A stretch of DNA of 64,000 bases from Dipteris shenzhenensis (taxonomy: Eukaryota; Polypodiophyta; Polypodiopsida; Gleicheniales), in NCBI GenBank assembly GCA_047967505.1, contig CM106541.1. One strand, given 5' to 3'. Shown piece after piece: positions 1-12,529 of this stretch. Each line of letters opens with the position of its first letter. Within the stretch, counting starts at the first letter, position 1. The notes beneath the pieces were generated by a model. That model worked only from the letters and a program-made list of their open reading frames with translations. It had not been told where the DNA came from and ran no database searches. The translations under genes and the position numbers were made by a program.

Positions 1-1136
1 CACCCACTATACATGCTAATGGAACGGCAGTGGGACTGGTCCAAATTCCTTGAACTCTAAGCCCAAGATCCTAATATTGTGTATAACCTCCCAAAGTTCA
101 ATTTTCCCAGGGATTTTACTCAGTAGGGGCTTTGTTGCCACCTTGAGGCCTTCAATGAGACATACGTCTACATCCCTGACCCAACTATTTTGGGGGCCGT
201 CCACTTCAACAGCCTCATTATTCTTCTCCTATGCAACCTTCCGAATCATAGTCGGCCCATCACGACAACAAGTTCCACAATCTGACGAATCAGATTGACT
301 TCGATCCCCACACCGTCCCCTCGCAGTTCCAAGACATCCACATGTACCTCTAAGTCTGCAACCTGCATGGTCAGCACATTTGGATGTAGGAGGACATGTA
401 TGCAACCCACTTTTGGAAATACCGCCCTTACTTCAATTGAATCACCACAATCATGACTGAGAAGCTGGACTACTATGCCATAATCCAATTGATCTTCACC
501 ACCACATTACTGCAAAAAGGTTGAGATCCAAGGGCGGATCAGCAACACGAAGGGGTCCATGTTAACCCCATGGGTGCCTCGCCGTGTTGGTACGAGAGCA
601 ACTAGTAGAAGAGAATGGGAGAAGATAGGTGAAAACATGCCTTAGCGCCGACTCAACATTCTGACATGAGAAACATCTAAGGACATCTAAAAACTACTCC
701 TGCAACTTTGGAAGGTAGTCCTAAGGTAGTCGTTGTTGTCGAAAAATTAAGTCATTATGAGTTTGCCAAAGTCAACAATTGTTGACTTTGGTCTTCATTG
801 TGTATTGCAAACTTTTGGAAATATGAGCTCTCTTTCTCTCCATCCTCTTGTTGAGTTGGGACTTCTTGCTTTTCCATTGTGTGTTGCCTTGTGATTGCAA
901 TGTGAAGGAAAGCAAGCTAGATTTACAAGATCCAAGTTCATTTCTTGAGCCTTGTGCATGTACTAAAGCTTCACATTGAAACTTCTTTAAAATGCTCTCC
1001 AATTTCTATTGTTTGTTTCATATTAAGTAAACTCATGGTCCTCATGTAATAATGATTCAAAGGTTGGTTCATATTGTAAATGTTGATCAGTTGAGATTTA
1101 TATTTTGTTCTATGCAAGCCTTATAGTTGCTTTTAA

Positions 1137-1322
1137 GTGCATTTGGCATATGCCTATCATATTCCCTCTGGATGACTCATGTCTTCATATACTTTAAGGG
1201 TTTGCCTTAATCCTTGACGCATGGTTGCTTTCAACTACATTTTTCATATGCCTATCATATCCCTTTTGGATTACTCATGTCTTCATACACTTTAAGTCTT
1301 CATCTTAATCCTATAGGCATGA
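1137..1322 (+). repeat. Degenerate tandem duplication, about 100-bp period
   Basis: Two head-to-tail copies (about 1137-1225 and 1239-1322) share CATATGCCTATCATAT, then ACTCATGTCTTCATA, then ACTTTAAG, in the same order and spacing. They differ by scattered substitutions, so the duplication is old. No coding function is seen. Confidence 0.7.
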
Positions 1323-1589
1323 TTTTGATCAATTCTTGCACAATTTAGTGGGAGAATTTGATATAACTTCTATATCTACCAATGATGGAGAGATGTTCCA
1401 AAAGGTATTGTAATTTAAGCATGATTTCTACAATTTTAACATGGCAATTAAACCTACCTATTAATAACCTTGCTCAAGGCTTATTGAAAGTTTTCTTTTG
1501 ATATGGTTCCAAAAGATTATTGTAGCCTTTAAATATCTGGGTAGCACAAGTGCATACCTTATCCCCCCCTCACTGTTGAAAACTTAAGA

Positions 1590-1722
1590 AACACACACGC
1601 ACACGCACATGCACATGCACATGCACACGCACCTTCATGCACTCATGCACACACATGCGCACATGTAGGCGCATGCACTCACACACACACATGTTTGCAT
1701 GCATGCACTCATGCACACACAT
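1590..1722 (+). repeat. Cryptic (CA)n / CACATG microsatellite
   Basis: An alternating purine-pyrimidine stretch is built from CACA, CACATG, CACACG and GCATGCA steps for about 130 bp. It is an imperfect microsatellite. Alternating sequence of this kind can adopt non-B forms, but nothing here shows a function. Confidence 0.8.
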
Positions 1723-2581
1723 ATAAAGAAGATACCTCTAGGCTATTTCGTACTACTTTTGTAGGTTAAGTAATAGTTATGAATTCTAAGAAATCTCTAT
1801 TACCTTCACAACACAAAAGTGAAAGGGTTACAAGAGAAGTGATCTATACTTTTGACTCCATCTAAAGTACAATATGTATTTGTAGTATGTGGGTTCGGAT
1901 ATTATGTGAGGATGTCTTGTTGCTGACTTAAAGATATGCTTATAAGGAACTCGTTTGATGTGTGGTAGTGGATTTGCAAGAATACTTGTCAAGGTCTTAG
2001 CAAAGCAAGATGGTCTGCCATGCCTTGTATCTAAAGTTTTGAAAATGCCCAACACAAATTCAAAAGCTTTTTATATGTTTTTCACCTCTCACAAGGAGCT
2101 TACAAAATAGCAAGCCATATACATTGGTCGATGACTAATGTAAAATGTTATAATGATCTTTAGGAAGAGTCCATATTGAGGGGGAGAATATGGGTGGGAT
2201 AAAGCGATGGAAGGAAGCCACGAAATAAAGTGTGCATAGACAAAGGGGAAGGTTGTGGAGCGAACATGAAAGAGCATGTAGGACATGATAACAATTTTCA
2301 ATAATGGTGAGCATAGGTAGGGAAAGGGAAGGGGAGGGTGGGCCAAAGAGGCAAAGGTATGCTAAAGTGTCTGATTAACATGGCAAGAGAATGTATCATG
2401 AACAAAGTCATGCTTGCTTTGCTTGCATTGGTTATTGCTCCCCACCTTAGTAAGGTACCAAAATATAGCCCCCACCTTTTGTGTTATTCGAAACTTGATT
2501 TGCATCACCTCTACTCCTCATACTTGTTTTTGCTTGATGCACCCCTCTACTTGTAGAAAGATTACAAAAATGCTTTGTGCT

Positions 2582-2715
2582 ATTTGAGATACTTTGATTG
2601 TTGTAATGGATTTAAATATCTAACCAAGCTAGAGCCCATAAGAAATGGCGATGGATACTTTGAATGTTGCAATGGATTTAACCATCTAACCAAAGCCAAA
2701 GAACATAAAAACTGG
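2582..2715 (+). repeat. Two-copy 64-bp tandem duplication
   Basis: The block starting TACTTTGATTGTTGTAATGG recurs as TACTTTGAATGTTGCAATGG, each followed by ATTTAA, ATCTAACCAA and a similar tail. The flanking sequence is non-coding as far as I can see. Confidence 0.65.
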
Positions 2716-2899
2716 CAATGCCTGAGTTCAGTGGATGTGTTCTTGTGTGATGCTATCAGGGACATTGCCAGAAGGTGACAAATACCATTGTGATTATACA
2801 CCACTTTTTCACATAATGTCCTCCATAAGAGAGTGCATGTAGAGAAAGCAAGATGGACATAGTGTGGCCATATAATCAAGTCAACATAATCACAAGGAC

Positions 2900-5800
2900 A
2901 TAAAGATTAAGAGCGTTAAGAGGACCTCCTCGCGTCCTCACGCCAAACACTTGCATTTGGAGAGCCCCATTGGTAGAATGTTTTCGCAACCCCATGGCTG
3001 GTAAATGATGAGCACTGCATTTTTCCTGGCGGTGGACTACTAGCCGTGTTGCTTGGATTTTCCAAATTCCAGCCTAGCTTTCCATTGCTGGACTTGTTGA
3101 ATTGGCACAACTGGGCATTTATCTTTGAAACTCCAGCTACTCCAACCTCAAGGAGCCTTGATTGCGATTGGCCGAACGAGTTGCGGACAATGCAACCGAG
3201 AGTCAATCCAATGTAGGGCCGGTAGGCCACATGCAGGGACACAGTTTGTCTCCTCCTCTAAAGAAAGAGCCGAGTGGGCAGCCTCCCCAGCCGTAGGCAA
3301 GCTGCCCTGATGTTATGGAGAGGTTTCCCCAATAAGAAGACAATGAACTAGGCAAAGCTGTATAGGAAATATTTTGAATAAGGATGATGCATTTGCCTTC
3401 AAACAAATTAGCTGAAGAAGTTTGCAAATGCAAAGTACTACTCCAACAACAGAGCCAGGCTGTGCCTTACTCCATGGCGGCCATGATCCACCCATCACTG
3501 CCCAAAGCACCGCTTTGCAACGTGGTCCGTGGACCTTGGCATCAGTGACCAACCCGTCATCAGCAGCCTACATCGCCAGCTCCATTCATCAGTGGAGAGA
3601 GAGAGTGAGGAGCGCGCGAAATTGCTTATCTTGGACGGTGCAACCACTATCGCTGACGGCTCTCCTCTCAATAATTGTGAGCGTGCCCGAGATTAAGTTT
3701 TATGGGTATGGCGGGTGTAACTACTGCGCCGGTTGATCAGTGATGAGGCGCATTTTTTTCTTTGGCCCGTGACGGCCACGATATCGAACTGGCTAATGGC
3801 GACGCTTCCTGCACATCGAGGGGGACGAATCTGCGTTGGTGTGGGCACTGCTGTGTGCACTGCGTACCTGCGTGCCCGGATTGTCCCTCATTCTTTAACT
3901 ACACATATGAAGGAAATAACGCTCTTAATTCAGAGCGACCCAGCCGAAGGGCTGGCCTCGCTGTAACGTAAATTTAATTGTGGAGGACTGCCCAACGCGA
4001 TAAACTTGTGAAGGCATCAAGATAACTTCTTGTGCAGAGGATCCAGCTCCTTGGTCCTGTCCTCTGGGCTCTCTGTGAGGGGGGCCTGGAGTCCTGGACT
4101 CTGGACGATTCTGAAAGCTTTGGGGGTGTTGAAACTTGAAGGGTGAACCACTTTTGGAACTGTTGCGATACTTGAAAGATTGAAATTTGAGTCGTAGCGA
4201 CTTTGTTTATCTGTTCCACCAGGGCTGGTTTGATAAACAATCATAATGAGCGTTTGCTGAGCGGCGCTGAGGGGCGAGCAGGACCAGCAGAAGCAGCAAA
4301 AAAGCCAGCAGTGGCCTCAGTGCCCACTGCCCGCCTTTGAATTTTGTTGTCACTCTTTCTGGTGAGACCCAGTGTTGCCATCTTTCCACCCGTAGGATTG
4401 ATGGCCGGCTGCGTGTGCCCACTACATAAATGTATTCTGGCTGAAATGGTCGCTAGATCGAAGCAACACACATGCTAGGTAATCCAGTCACACTGCCTGC
4501 GTGTTTGATTTGATTTGATGGAGCCTATTTCTCCGTCCCCTTGCGTCGGACGCTTTCATCAAGATTGCTGTCCACACTCCCAAGCTTGCTTTCTTTTGTT
4601 GCGGGATTTTTCCCTCTTGTTGACCGGTTGTGCTGGTAGTTGCCACTTGCGTCTCGACTCTGGCTGGCACGTTCCTGCGATCGCAATTTACACGGCCATG
4701 CCATATACAGCACGTCGCCTTTCTCTTTGTCACGCAGCCCACATGCACACATGTAGACGCAAATCGGCTCAATTGATTGACCTTAACCTTATCGGCCGCA
4801 TTTGGCTGGAGGCGGTGGTGGTAGAAATCATGGGGGCGGGCGGTGGTGCTGTGAAGATGCCTCAGAGATTGGGAAGCAGCAGTTGCTGTATCAGCATCAG
4901 CATCAGCAGGGGCACAGCAGCAGTAGCTGTAGGGGCCCTACGGCCTCGAGCACTGTCCAATATAGTAGTGGGTACTTTCGAAAAATGCACCGGGAACGGG
5001 GGAGGAGGGTGAGAGCTAAAATCAGGTTAGGACAGGCGAGAAAAAGTTGAGAGGTGCTTGCTTGGCCAGCTTGTTGGTGCAGGCATAGTTATCGTGTTCC
5101 CGTTACGAAAGATTTGATTGAGAGAGAGAGACAGAAACGAGCGCGCTTCCGTTTTCCGTCACCCACGATTGGAGAGAAGGTGAAAGCGTGATGGAGGACG
5201 GTTCCAACCCCCAACGTCTACCCGATCACATGTTGGGCAGGCGGGCAAGGCAGGTGGGAGTGGGAAGATTTGCGTGCAGCGAGGGGCAAGTTCTTGGCAT
5301 CCGTGAGGTTCTGTGAAAGCAGGTGGACGCCATAGCCGAAGGCATGGAAGGTGGAGAGCCAATGCAGAGATGAGATGAATCAGGAGGCGGAGTTATTTGT
5401 CAGTTATGGATGGATGGATGCGCTGCATCTTTTACAAATCTCATCTCATATGTGCGAATCAACCAACAGGAAGGTCCAATTTGTAAACTGGTTGACACCA
5501 CAGATGCGAACACCGTAGCCACCGGCATTAGTGACAATTGAGCAACAAACACCATAGCAACAGCATCAGTGACAATTGAGCCGCAAACACAATAACCACG
5601 GCACGGGTGATGGAAGAAAGTAGGCACCATAGCCAAGGAGATGATTCCGAGAATCGAGTGTTTTGTCCGGAGAAGAAGTCAGAGGTTCTAATTTCTACCT
5701 CTCAAATCCCCGTAAACCCGTTCGCAGGCCTCATCATCCAGAGAGAGAGAGAGAGAGAGTCTCTGAGACTCTGAGAGTCCATGTGAGGCGCGCGCGATCT

Positions 5801-6060
5801 CGAAGGATGTACAGTGCACGCACCGGGCATTGTCGCAGCATAATTTTTGCCGCTGGCTATTCCCGATCGGTCATCATAGACCGCAAGGGTCGTGGCGTGG
5901 CCCTGCTGTATCATCACACGGAGAGTCCGATTGTGCTGCTCCAATCTGGCAGAAAGATTTCTGGTGGGATTGAGCGTCTGGACTCTCTGTGTTGTTGTGC
6001 CCGCATCGATGGCGCCACCTCGCAAGCAACCAACATCTTCTTCTGATGCTTGAGAGAGAG
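2900..6060. other. GC-richer block with no recognised gene
   Basis: Base composition is clearly higher in G+C than the flanks, similar to the RING gene region at 7.6-9.7 kb. The longest frame (4515-5012, +, 165 codons) matches nothing I know. An overlapping frame at 4802-5050 encodes a His/Gln/Ser-rich stretch followed by a GT (GGAGG/GTGAGA) that could be a splice donor, so an unrecognised exon cannot be excluded. Three imperfect direct repeats of about 45 bp lie at 5500-5620, and a short (GA)n tract at 5741-5759. Without homology I make no gene call. Confidence 0.35.
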
Positions 6061-6683
6061 CGCATCAGCAAGGAAATGGCTAAGAAATTTGTACATCCAC
6101 CAAAGTTAATTAAAGAAAAAGTAAATCACCGTAATCGAACCACGGTTGCTTCATAACCTTCCTTCCCAATAACTTTGGTGTCTTTAATTTTCCTCTCTCT
6201 CTCTTTAATCTGTTTTTTTCAAATTCCCACAAAACTCACGCAAAACAGATTTTAATCCATTCCATCAGTTTATTAGCTCTTACCCAACCTTGATACAACA
6301 CCCTCAACACGATTCCTTAGTCCCTCATGTTGCTCGACTTGATTCCTTAGTAATTCAAGCCATACCCCCCACTCTCCTTGGCCTGCCCCCCCCCCTCTCT
6401 CTCTCTCTCTTCCCTCCCAAGAGAAGCATGTCTCACTGCTCAGAGCGCCCCCTCCCCCCTGCCTCTCTCTCTCTCTCTCTCTCTCTGTTCCAAGAGACAG
6501 CCTTGGACTCTATTGTTTGAGCTTGAGCTTGAGTTGCAACTTTGTAAATTTTTATTACATAATATAACTCTTTTTTACTGGCACACAAAGAGAGAGATAG
6601 AGAGAGTTATGCTACTCACTCAATAGAGGTATGCCTCTCTTTGCCCTTGTGGTTGCGCCTTTCTGGAAGGAATCCCATTTCCC

Positions 6684-6725
<42 letters not shown>

Positions 6726-7640
6726 CTTGTGGTTGTGCCTTTCTGGAAGGAATCCCATTCCCCACCCTCCTCTCTCTCTCTCTCTCTCTCCCCCCAATAT
6801 GCAACACCCTCTCACTCAATAGAAGCATGCTTGTCATCTCTTCGGGGAATGCTTGCACTTTAAACACCCAATATGCGGCCATGCTTGCAAGAACATTTAT
6901 TATGGTTGAGGTTGAGTGTCTCATTGCCAAGCCATCAGCAAGGGTGCCTCACAAGGGCTTGTCAATTGTTGCATTGTGCTATGAATCCTCACATGATTAA
7001 TTATGATGTTTCATAATATGAACAAAAAGGGTTAAATAAAAGTGAATGCCCAAACTTGTTTTATTATGCTTGGATCAAGGGAGGGCAACCATATCATGCT
7101 TATTTTACAAGTATTTGCCTTGTACAGCAGGCATGACTTGTTATGTGACCACCATTGGCTTATGCCATGACCTCCAAGAAGTTAGTGCTTCAAGTCATCA
7201 AGATGATGGTAGGCCATCAATCATCACATTACACTATTTGTAAATGTGAGCTTGAATTGTAAATCACAGTAGACCATTTTATTAATAAGATACCTAGTTC
7301 TCATATTATAGAACTAGTAAATAAACTCATAATCTTAACCTTAGAGCCTTGCTTGTGGGGGATAATTTGCAATAGACCTTATAAAGTTAAACCCAACCTT
7401 TAATTTCTCTATTGTTAAGGGCCTACTTACATAATTTGGATATAGGCATGCCATGGGTTTCAATAATCCAACCTAGCTTGAGTCCCTCTCTTACTAAGAC
7501 TTTCTTGGTACAACTAGAAAATTACTTTTCAAGGAAAAAGTGTTATTGTCCTATACAGAAAGAAGCACGAACTTGGCTTTGCATACATAAACAAAATGGA
7601 CTATTGGAATCAATCGCAAGGCAGTAGGAGAGTAGAGTTA
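6060..7640. other. Non-coding region with pyrimidine microsatellites
   Basis: No gene is recognised. The region contains several (CT)n tracts (listed separately). From 6830 to 7640 it is ordinary AT-rich sequence without recognisable coding content. Confidence 0.5.
6388..6793 (+). repeat. (CT)n microsatellite cluster with an 85-bp duplication
   Basis: (CT)n runs occur near 6398-6412, 6463-6486, 6689-6721 and 6770-6790. The unit TTTGCCCTTGTGGTTG, then GCCTTTCTGGAAGGAATCCC, then CCACCCTC and a (CT)n run is present twice in tandem (about 6638-6720 and 6720-6790). Open frames through it on both strands are Ser/Leu or Arg/Glu repeats produced by the microsatellite and are not genes. Confidence 0.85.
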
Positions 7641-7688
7641 TTAACAGAACTCCGTACTTGACGCGGAGATACCTGCAGAAGTCACAAC

Positions 7689-7908
7689 CACGTGCTCTTT
7701 AGGAGGAAAGATGATATGGAGAAAATATTTCTTTCTAGTATGAGAAGAAAGGTGAACATGTTGATGTGTGGAATGCGAGGGCTGCTAAAGGAAGGGAAAG
7801 GTCGAACCAAACACGAAGACGAAACTGGGGTTAACGGAAGGGTTAAAAGGGGGGGGTAAGGCAAGATGCCAAGTGGGCAAGCGCCTGTGTAGAAGGGGTG
7901 CCACGTGG
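7689..7908. promoter_or_regulatory. Two G-box (CACGTG) elements upstream of the RING E3 gene
   Basis: CACGTG occurs at 7689-7694, and the fully palindromic CCACGTGG at 7901-7908, about 250 bp upstream of the proposed start codon at 8159. G-boxes are bound by plant bZIP and bHLH factors and often serve in ABA or light responses. A role in regulating this gene is inferred from position only. I see no convincing TATA box close to the start. Confidence 0.45.
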
Positions 7909-8158
7909 GAGGACGCCCCTAAGAGGAAACCCCCCCACTTCATCTTCTTGTAGGCCTTGAATTCTCGTGCTTTGGAAGACTGTGTCGAGCTCCATCCGCC
8001 ATAGCCAACCTCCACCTTCCCTCCCGCCATAGCCAAACTTCCCATCCCAGCCTCCTCCTTCCTCTTCCGTATATCCCTCCTCGCACCTCTCCTTCCCATC
8101 GGATCTCTTCCTTCCTCGCCTTGCCAGCTCTCCTCCTCCCATCTGATTGCTTCTTTCG

Positions 8159-9695
8159 ATGGCAGTCCAGGCCCAGAATCCTTCCAACGCCCTCGCCGAC
8201 CTTCGGCACAGGTACCTCTGCGATTTGCTTGTTCTTGCCTTTCTTTCTCACGATGCCGATCGTGTCCGACGCAGACGGTCGCATCTGTCTGTCTGTTTGT
8301 GTGTCTCTCTCTCTCTTTAACGTAATTTGGATTTTTGCTTGCCAGGGCCGCGCAACTCTCCAACATGGAAGGCAGGAGCTTCCTGAGTCCCGTCGCTTAT
8401 GGACAATCTCTCCTGAATGATTGCCAGCAATCGGTGCCCGGCGCGGCTACCCTGCTCACCCATCCGCAGCTCTTCCAGCCAGGTTCGTTGCTACGGATTC
8501 GCAATCGTTCATATGCTATCCTTGCGAGTCTTCATTCTGCTTGGGACGTGAAAGAATTCGGATTCCTGATGGCCTGCCATGTCGCTGATGGTTTCCTTCC
8601 TTCGCCTCTATCGCAGTTGCTGCTCCTGTCGGTGGTTCTGCTGTCCCAAATTTTACATTGTTCCAGCAGCCCGTCGTGGATATCACAGCTCATGCTGTAG
8701 GTGCTAGAAAGAGGCGAAAAGAATCCAACGATCGTCGTGCGTGCCCACAACGAAAGCAACAGACGACGCTGCCCCTAGTAGACCTCAATCAAGCACGCGG
8801 GAGCTCGCCCGCTCCCCCCCAGTCTGTTGTCGTTTCCACCGGTTTACGGCTTGCTTTTGACGATGAACGGTCTACCATCACAAGCTCCAGACCCGAAGTC
8901 GGATCCACTGTATTATCTACGCTTCGTGAGGAGCTGTCCACTCAGCTCTCACAACAGAGAGAAGAGTTGGACCTATTCCTAACAAGTCAGGTATTGTCTT
9001 TTGTGATTTCTGAGTGGGCGCCTTGGGTATCGCAACTCAAGGGAATGAATTCTTGATTGTTTAAGCCCATTTGCAGTACGTTGCTCATAGGAATGATTGC
9101 AGAGTAGACCTGCGGATTGAATCATTCAGATTAAATTGATCATTGGCAGGCCGATCAACTGAGGCAAGCCTTGGAAGAGAAGAGGCAAAGGCATTCGAAA
9201 GCTCTTCTTTCTACGATTGATGAAAGCGTCTCCCGACGATTGCGCGAGAGGGAGTTAGAGTTGGAGAGGGTGAATCGAAGAAACATGGAGTTGGAAGAAC
9301 GAGTAAAGCTTCTGAGCGTGGAGAGCCACATGTGGCAAAGCAAGGCTAAGAGCAACGAGGCGATGGTGGGAGTGTTGAGGGCGAATCTGCAGCAGGCGGT
9401 GGTGCAAAGCAGGGAGCAAAGCAGGGAAGGGTGCGGGGATAGCGAGGCGGACGACGCGGCGTCAGCGCATGTGGACGAGAATGCGGAAGGGAAAGCGAGG
9501 GGGGGGCTGATGAAGGGAGGAAGAGATCAGAGCGAGGTGATGAGGGCGTGCAGGAAGTGCAGGGCGAAGGAAGCATCGATTCTGCTGCTACCATGTCTGC
9601 ATTTGTGCTTATGCAACGATTGCAAGGGAGAAGTGGATAGGTGCCCGTTATGCCATTCGTTGAAGAGCGCGAGTGTGGAAGTGTATCTATCCTGA
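8159..9695 (+). CDS. BOI-type RING E3 ubiquitin ligase, four exons, 369 aa
   Basis: Exons 8159-8211, 8346-8482, 8617-8990 and 9150-9695 join in frame to 369 codons; every intron is GT-AG. The start ATG gives MAVQAQ, close to the usual start of the plant BOI (BOTRYTIS SUSCEPTIBLE1 INTERACTOR) family. Visible parts: a basic RKRRK stretch (94-98, possible nuclear signal), the family motif STGLRLAFDD (137-146), a long charged coiled coil (about 160-270) ending in the family signature around NEAMVGVLRANLQQ, and a C-terminal RING with ligands C322, C325, C337, H339, C343, C346, C353, C356. Family members transfer ubiquitin to nuclear partners such as MYB or DELLA proteins in stress and cell-death control; the substrate here is unknown. 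The family's length and RING position fit. G-boxes lie upstream. This is the only clear host gene in the window. Confidence 0.88.
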
Positions 9696-10587
9696 GGAAG
9701 TGGTGACAGGGAGAGCAAGGGATATTGAACAGACAAGACGATGATCGAGCAGCTCAGCTGCTGTTTGTCAATGGATGAGATGCTCGATCGCCATAGCCGC
9801 CCACCAAGAAGCTTGTCTGTTGTCTCTCTCCCTCTGCAAAATGGTACGCCTTTCAATACAACCACGTATTGCTCTTCTCTTCCTCACCCTTGCAAATGGT
9901 ACTCCATTCAATATACAACATCGCATTGCCCTTATCTTGTCTGCTCTTTTGCCGCCATAGCCGTAACCTTGCTGGTGCCTTCGCTTTGGTGCCTTCTCTT
10001 TGAATAGAAACTGTCATCGTGTTCAGCAGTGTCCGCGAATAACAATGGTTGCAACCCACCTCCAACTTTCCCAAGCTACAGAGATGACATGTTCCATCAT
10101 CAGTCTTGTGAACTCAACCAAGTCCTTTCTTGATTATGACTAGACAAAATATTGCGAGTCCGTTGAACTGCATCATCAGAACGGTTCCTTTTACCAGTTG
10201 AACTGCATCAGAACGGTTCCTTTACCAATTGGTTCAACTGCTTCAGAAGGGTTCTTTCTACCTCATTACCAGACGGACTGCCATCCTTTGAGATTTTGGA
10301 AGAGCTCACAGTTCACTTAGTGACACTCAAAGCAAAGCAAAACTAAACTAAACGAAATGAAACAAGTAGGTCCTTCTCTAACACCCATGGGTGACTCATC
10401 TTCCTAAGTACTTGTATGCCTCACCAAAAGTTTGTATATTGGCCTTTATGTGTTAAAATTTGTGCTCTCTCTCTTTGTGATGAATGTTCAGTGCACGTAG
10501 TTGATAGTAGTAAGGTTCAAGGAAGAATCTAGCGTAAAGGAATGAAAGAATGGTCAAGCCTTCCTATTTAAGATGCTTAGTAACGAA
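9696..10587. other. 3' flank of the RING gene with small tandem duplications
   Basis: No gene is seen. Two copies of a 55-bp unit (CTTGCAAATGGTACTCC-type, about 9833-9888 and 9891-9945) and three imperfect copies of a TTGAACTGCATCAGAACGG unit (about 10160-10265) lie here. The start of the stretch should contain the RING gene's 3' UTR, but no clear poly(A) signal is obvious. Confidence 0.5.
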
Positions 10588-11110
10588 AATGAATATGCTT
10601 AAGACAATGTCTCCCAACTTGATGTACATTAGAACCTAACCTAGAAAAATGAGCAAGTAGAGCATAAAACGAATAAATTAAACTCTACATGGATGTCAAA
10701 ATTAGCTCTATTTTAAGAAACAGAGTATGGGCTAATTACTTTAAATATGTTGAAGACCCTCAAAACTAAAGTACATTACAACTTAACCTAGAAATGAATA
10801 ATCCTAATGCTGATATCTTATGCAATTAAGCTCTAGATGGATGTAAAATTAGCCAAATTTTAAGAAATATGGAATAGAGGCTAATTAATAGCTTTACATG
10901 TCCAAAACAATGGTCTTGAATTCGTCTAGGTATATGTTCAAGATAATGTGTCCAAACTTAATGTAAATCAGAACCGAACCTAGAAACATGAGGTCAGCAT
11001 AGCATCAAATGGTCTCATGTCAGCATAGCATCAAATGAGACCATTTTTATGCAATTAAGCTCTTAATGGATGTAGAATTAATTCTTTTAAGTGAAATGGC
11101 CTAATTAATT
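10588..11110 (+). repeat. Three degenerate tandem copies, period about 165-190 bp
   Basis: Each copy begins with an AAGA-AATGT-CCAA(C)TT-type block, continues with ACATTA-AACCTAACCTAGAAA, and ends with AAGCTCTA-ATGGATGTAAAATTAG and GGCTAATTA. The third copy also contains a short internal duplication (GTCAGCATAGCATCAAATG twice, 10993-11038). It is non-coding, old and divergent. Confidence 0.7.
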
Positions 11111-11439
11111 GTTCAAATTGTAAAAGTTGTTAACAAAATAGATTGCACTATTTCAAAGAGTACATGCATTTTTGTTAAACCTAATTATGGGGTAATAAAT
11201 TTAAAAAGTTGATAAAAATAATATAGAGGGCCGCAAGAGTGTCCTAGTATATTACCTCTTTTGCTATAGAAGATTAAACTTGTCTTAGGCGGGCGAAGCA
11301 CTTGAGATAGGTTGAACAATACAACACAATCTTTGTGGGAGAGATGATGGGTGACAAAGACTTTTGAGTTGGTGGAGCTTGAAGAGTTTGCATTGGGGGA
11401 CATGACCTTAAATGTACAACTCTAAAGCAACTCCTATGC

Positions 11440-11745
11440 GGATATTTCGGTTGAAAGGGTGGAAAGTGTTTTCTTTGTTTTCTTTGCTCTAGACGATGAG
11501 ACAACATTAAAGTTCATGCAAAAAGTGAGGAGAGCTCGAGGTTGCTAAGAAACATTGGTTTGAGTAGAGCACGAGGTTGCAAAGAAACATTCGTTTGAGT
11601 CGAGGCATTTTGGTTGAAAGGGTGGGAAGTGTTTTATTAGCTCTAGACGAGGAAACAACACTAAAGTTACTTCATGCAAAAAGTGAGGGGAGCACATGAG
11701 GGTGCAAAGAAACATTGGTTTGAGTCAAAAACGAAGCATACAATT
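11440..11745 (+). repeat. Two-copy tandem repeat of about 160 bp
   Basis: The order TTGAAAGGGTGG-AAGTGTTTT, CTCTAGACGA, ACATTAAAGTT, CATGCAAAAAGTGAGG and GAAACATT-GTTTGAGT appears at about 11448-11570 and again at about 11607-11735. A partial extra copy of the last block lies between them. No open frame spans it. Confidence 0.7.
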
Positions 11746-11749
11746 TCAT

Positions 11750-12529
11750 GCAAGATTGAGCTTGGAGATGACAAGCCTAAGTTTTTGTTGCGTTGGCCAA
11801 AGGGGTAGGGTTATTTTTTTAAATAAAAACTATATCGCTCTCATCTTTGGTCGAGCTCAAAGAGTTTACATTCTTGTCCATTGGGTTTTTTTATAAGTTT
11901 TCTTAGCAAAAGGCTTTGGCTTGTTACATATGGCTTCAGGGATGAGTTGGTGAGCAAGTCTTTTATGGGACCATAGTCTTTCTTGGAGTCCCTACTTTCG
12001 TGTTGATGAGTTCTTGTTTTGTGATTGCTCGGCTTGGATTAACTTGCCCAATCTTCCAACCATCTTGTCGGATTTTGTGGAGCTTATTGCATTGACTTTG
12101 GGTTGGGTCCTTGTTCCTCCTCTTGCTAAGTCCCTATCCATTCTTGTGTATTCGGTTGGATGCCTCTATGAGAGCAATGATGTAGGTGGCTATTGATTGG
12201 GCTAGGAAGGATTGACTTGGAAAGGATTGACTTTCCAAGTGGAGGTTTGTGGACCTTATTGTGCTATTAGGGCCTCTCTTAGGCATGCAGTTGTCTCCAA
12301 TCGAGAGGATCAGGTGGTTGACATCCTCTTGATTGAAGTTGAGTAAGAACTATAGACTAGAGAATTGGCAGATGCCGATTGGGCCAGAGTAATGAGCTGG
12401 TAGACATGGTTGGAGTTGGGATTGCCGTCCAAATTCTTCTTCCAGGTGGTTAGAAGGAAGCAATTGACAAAATTTAGGATAAGAATGTAAGATCGAATCG
12501 AGGTTTTGGCATATTGTTGACATTTTTAA
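11750..12529. other. No gene recognised
   Basis: Short frames only. The tail (12300-12530) may be a decayed continuation of the LINE remnant that follows, but I cannot align it by eye. Confidence 0.4.

Larger units (their letters stand above)
1..2880. other. AT-rich region with no recognisable gene
   Basis: No open frame here resembles a known protein. Short frames at 16-204 (-) and 50-298 (+) overlap each other and neither is recognisable. The stretch holds degenerate duplications and a CA-type microsatellite, listed separately. It reads as decayed intergenic DNA, possibly old mobile-element remnants. Confidence 0.5.

Noticed and set aside
6612-6930. Arg-Glu or Ser-Leu repeat frames
   Set aside because: Produced by the (CT)n/(GA)n microsatellite; no coding signal outside the repeat.
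7785-8366. Minus-strand frames of 114-193 codons opposite the RING gene start
   Set aside because: They lie antisense to a well-supported exon and 5' region, overlap each other in several frames, are rich in Arg/Gly/Glu from antisense CT sequence, and match nothing.
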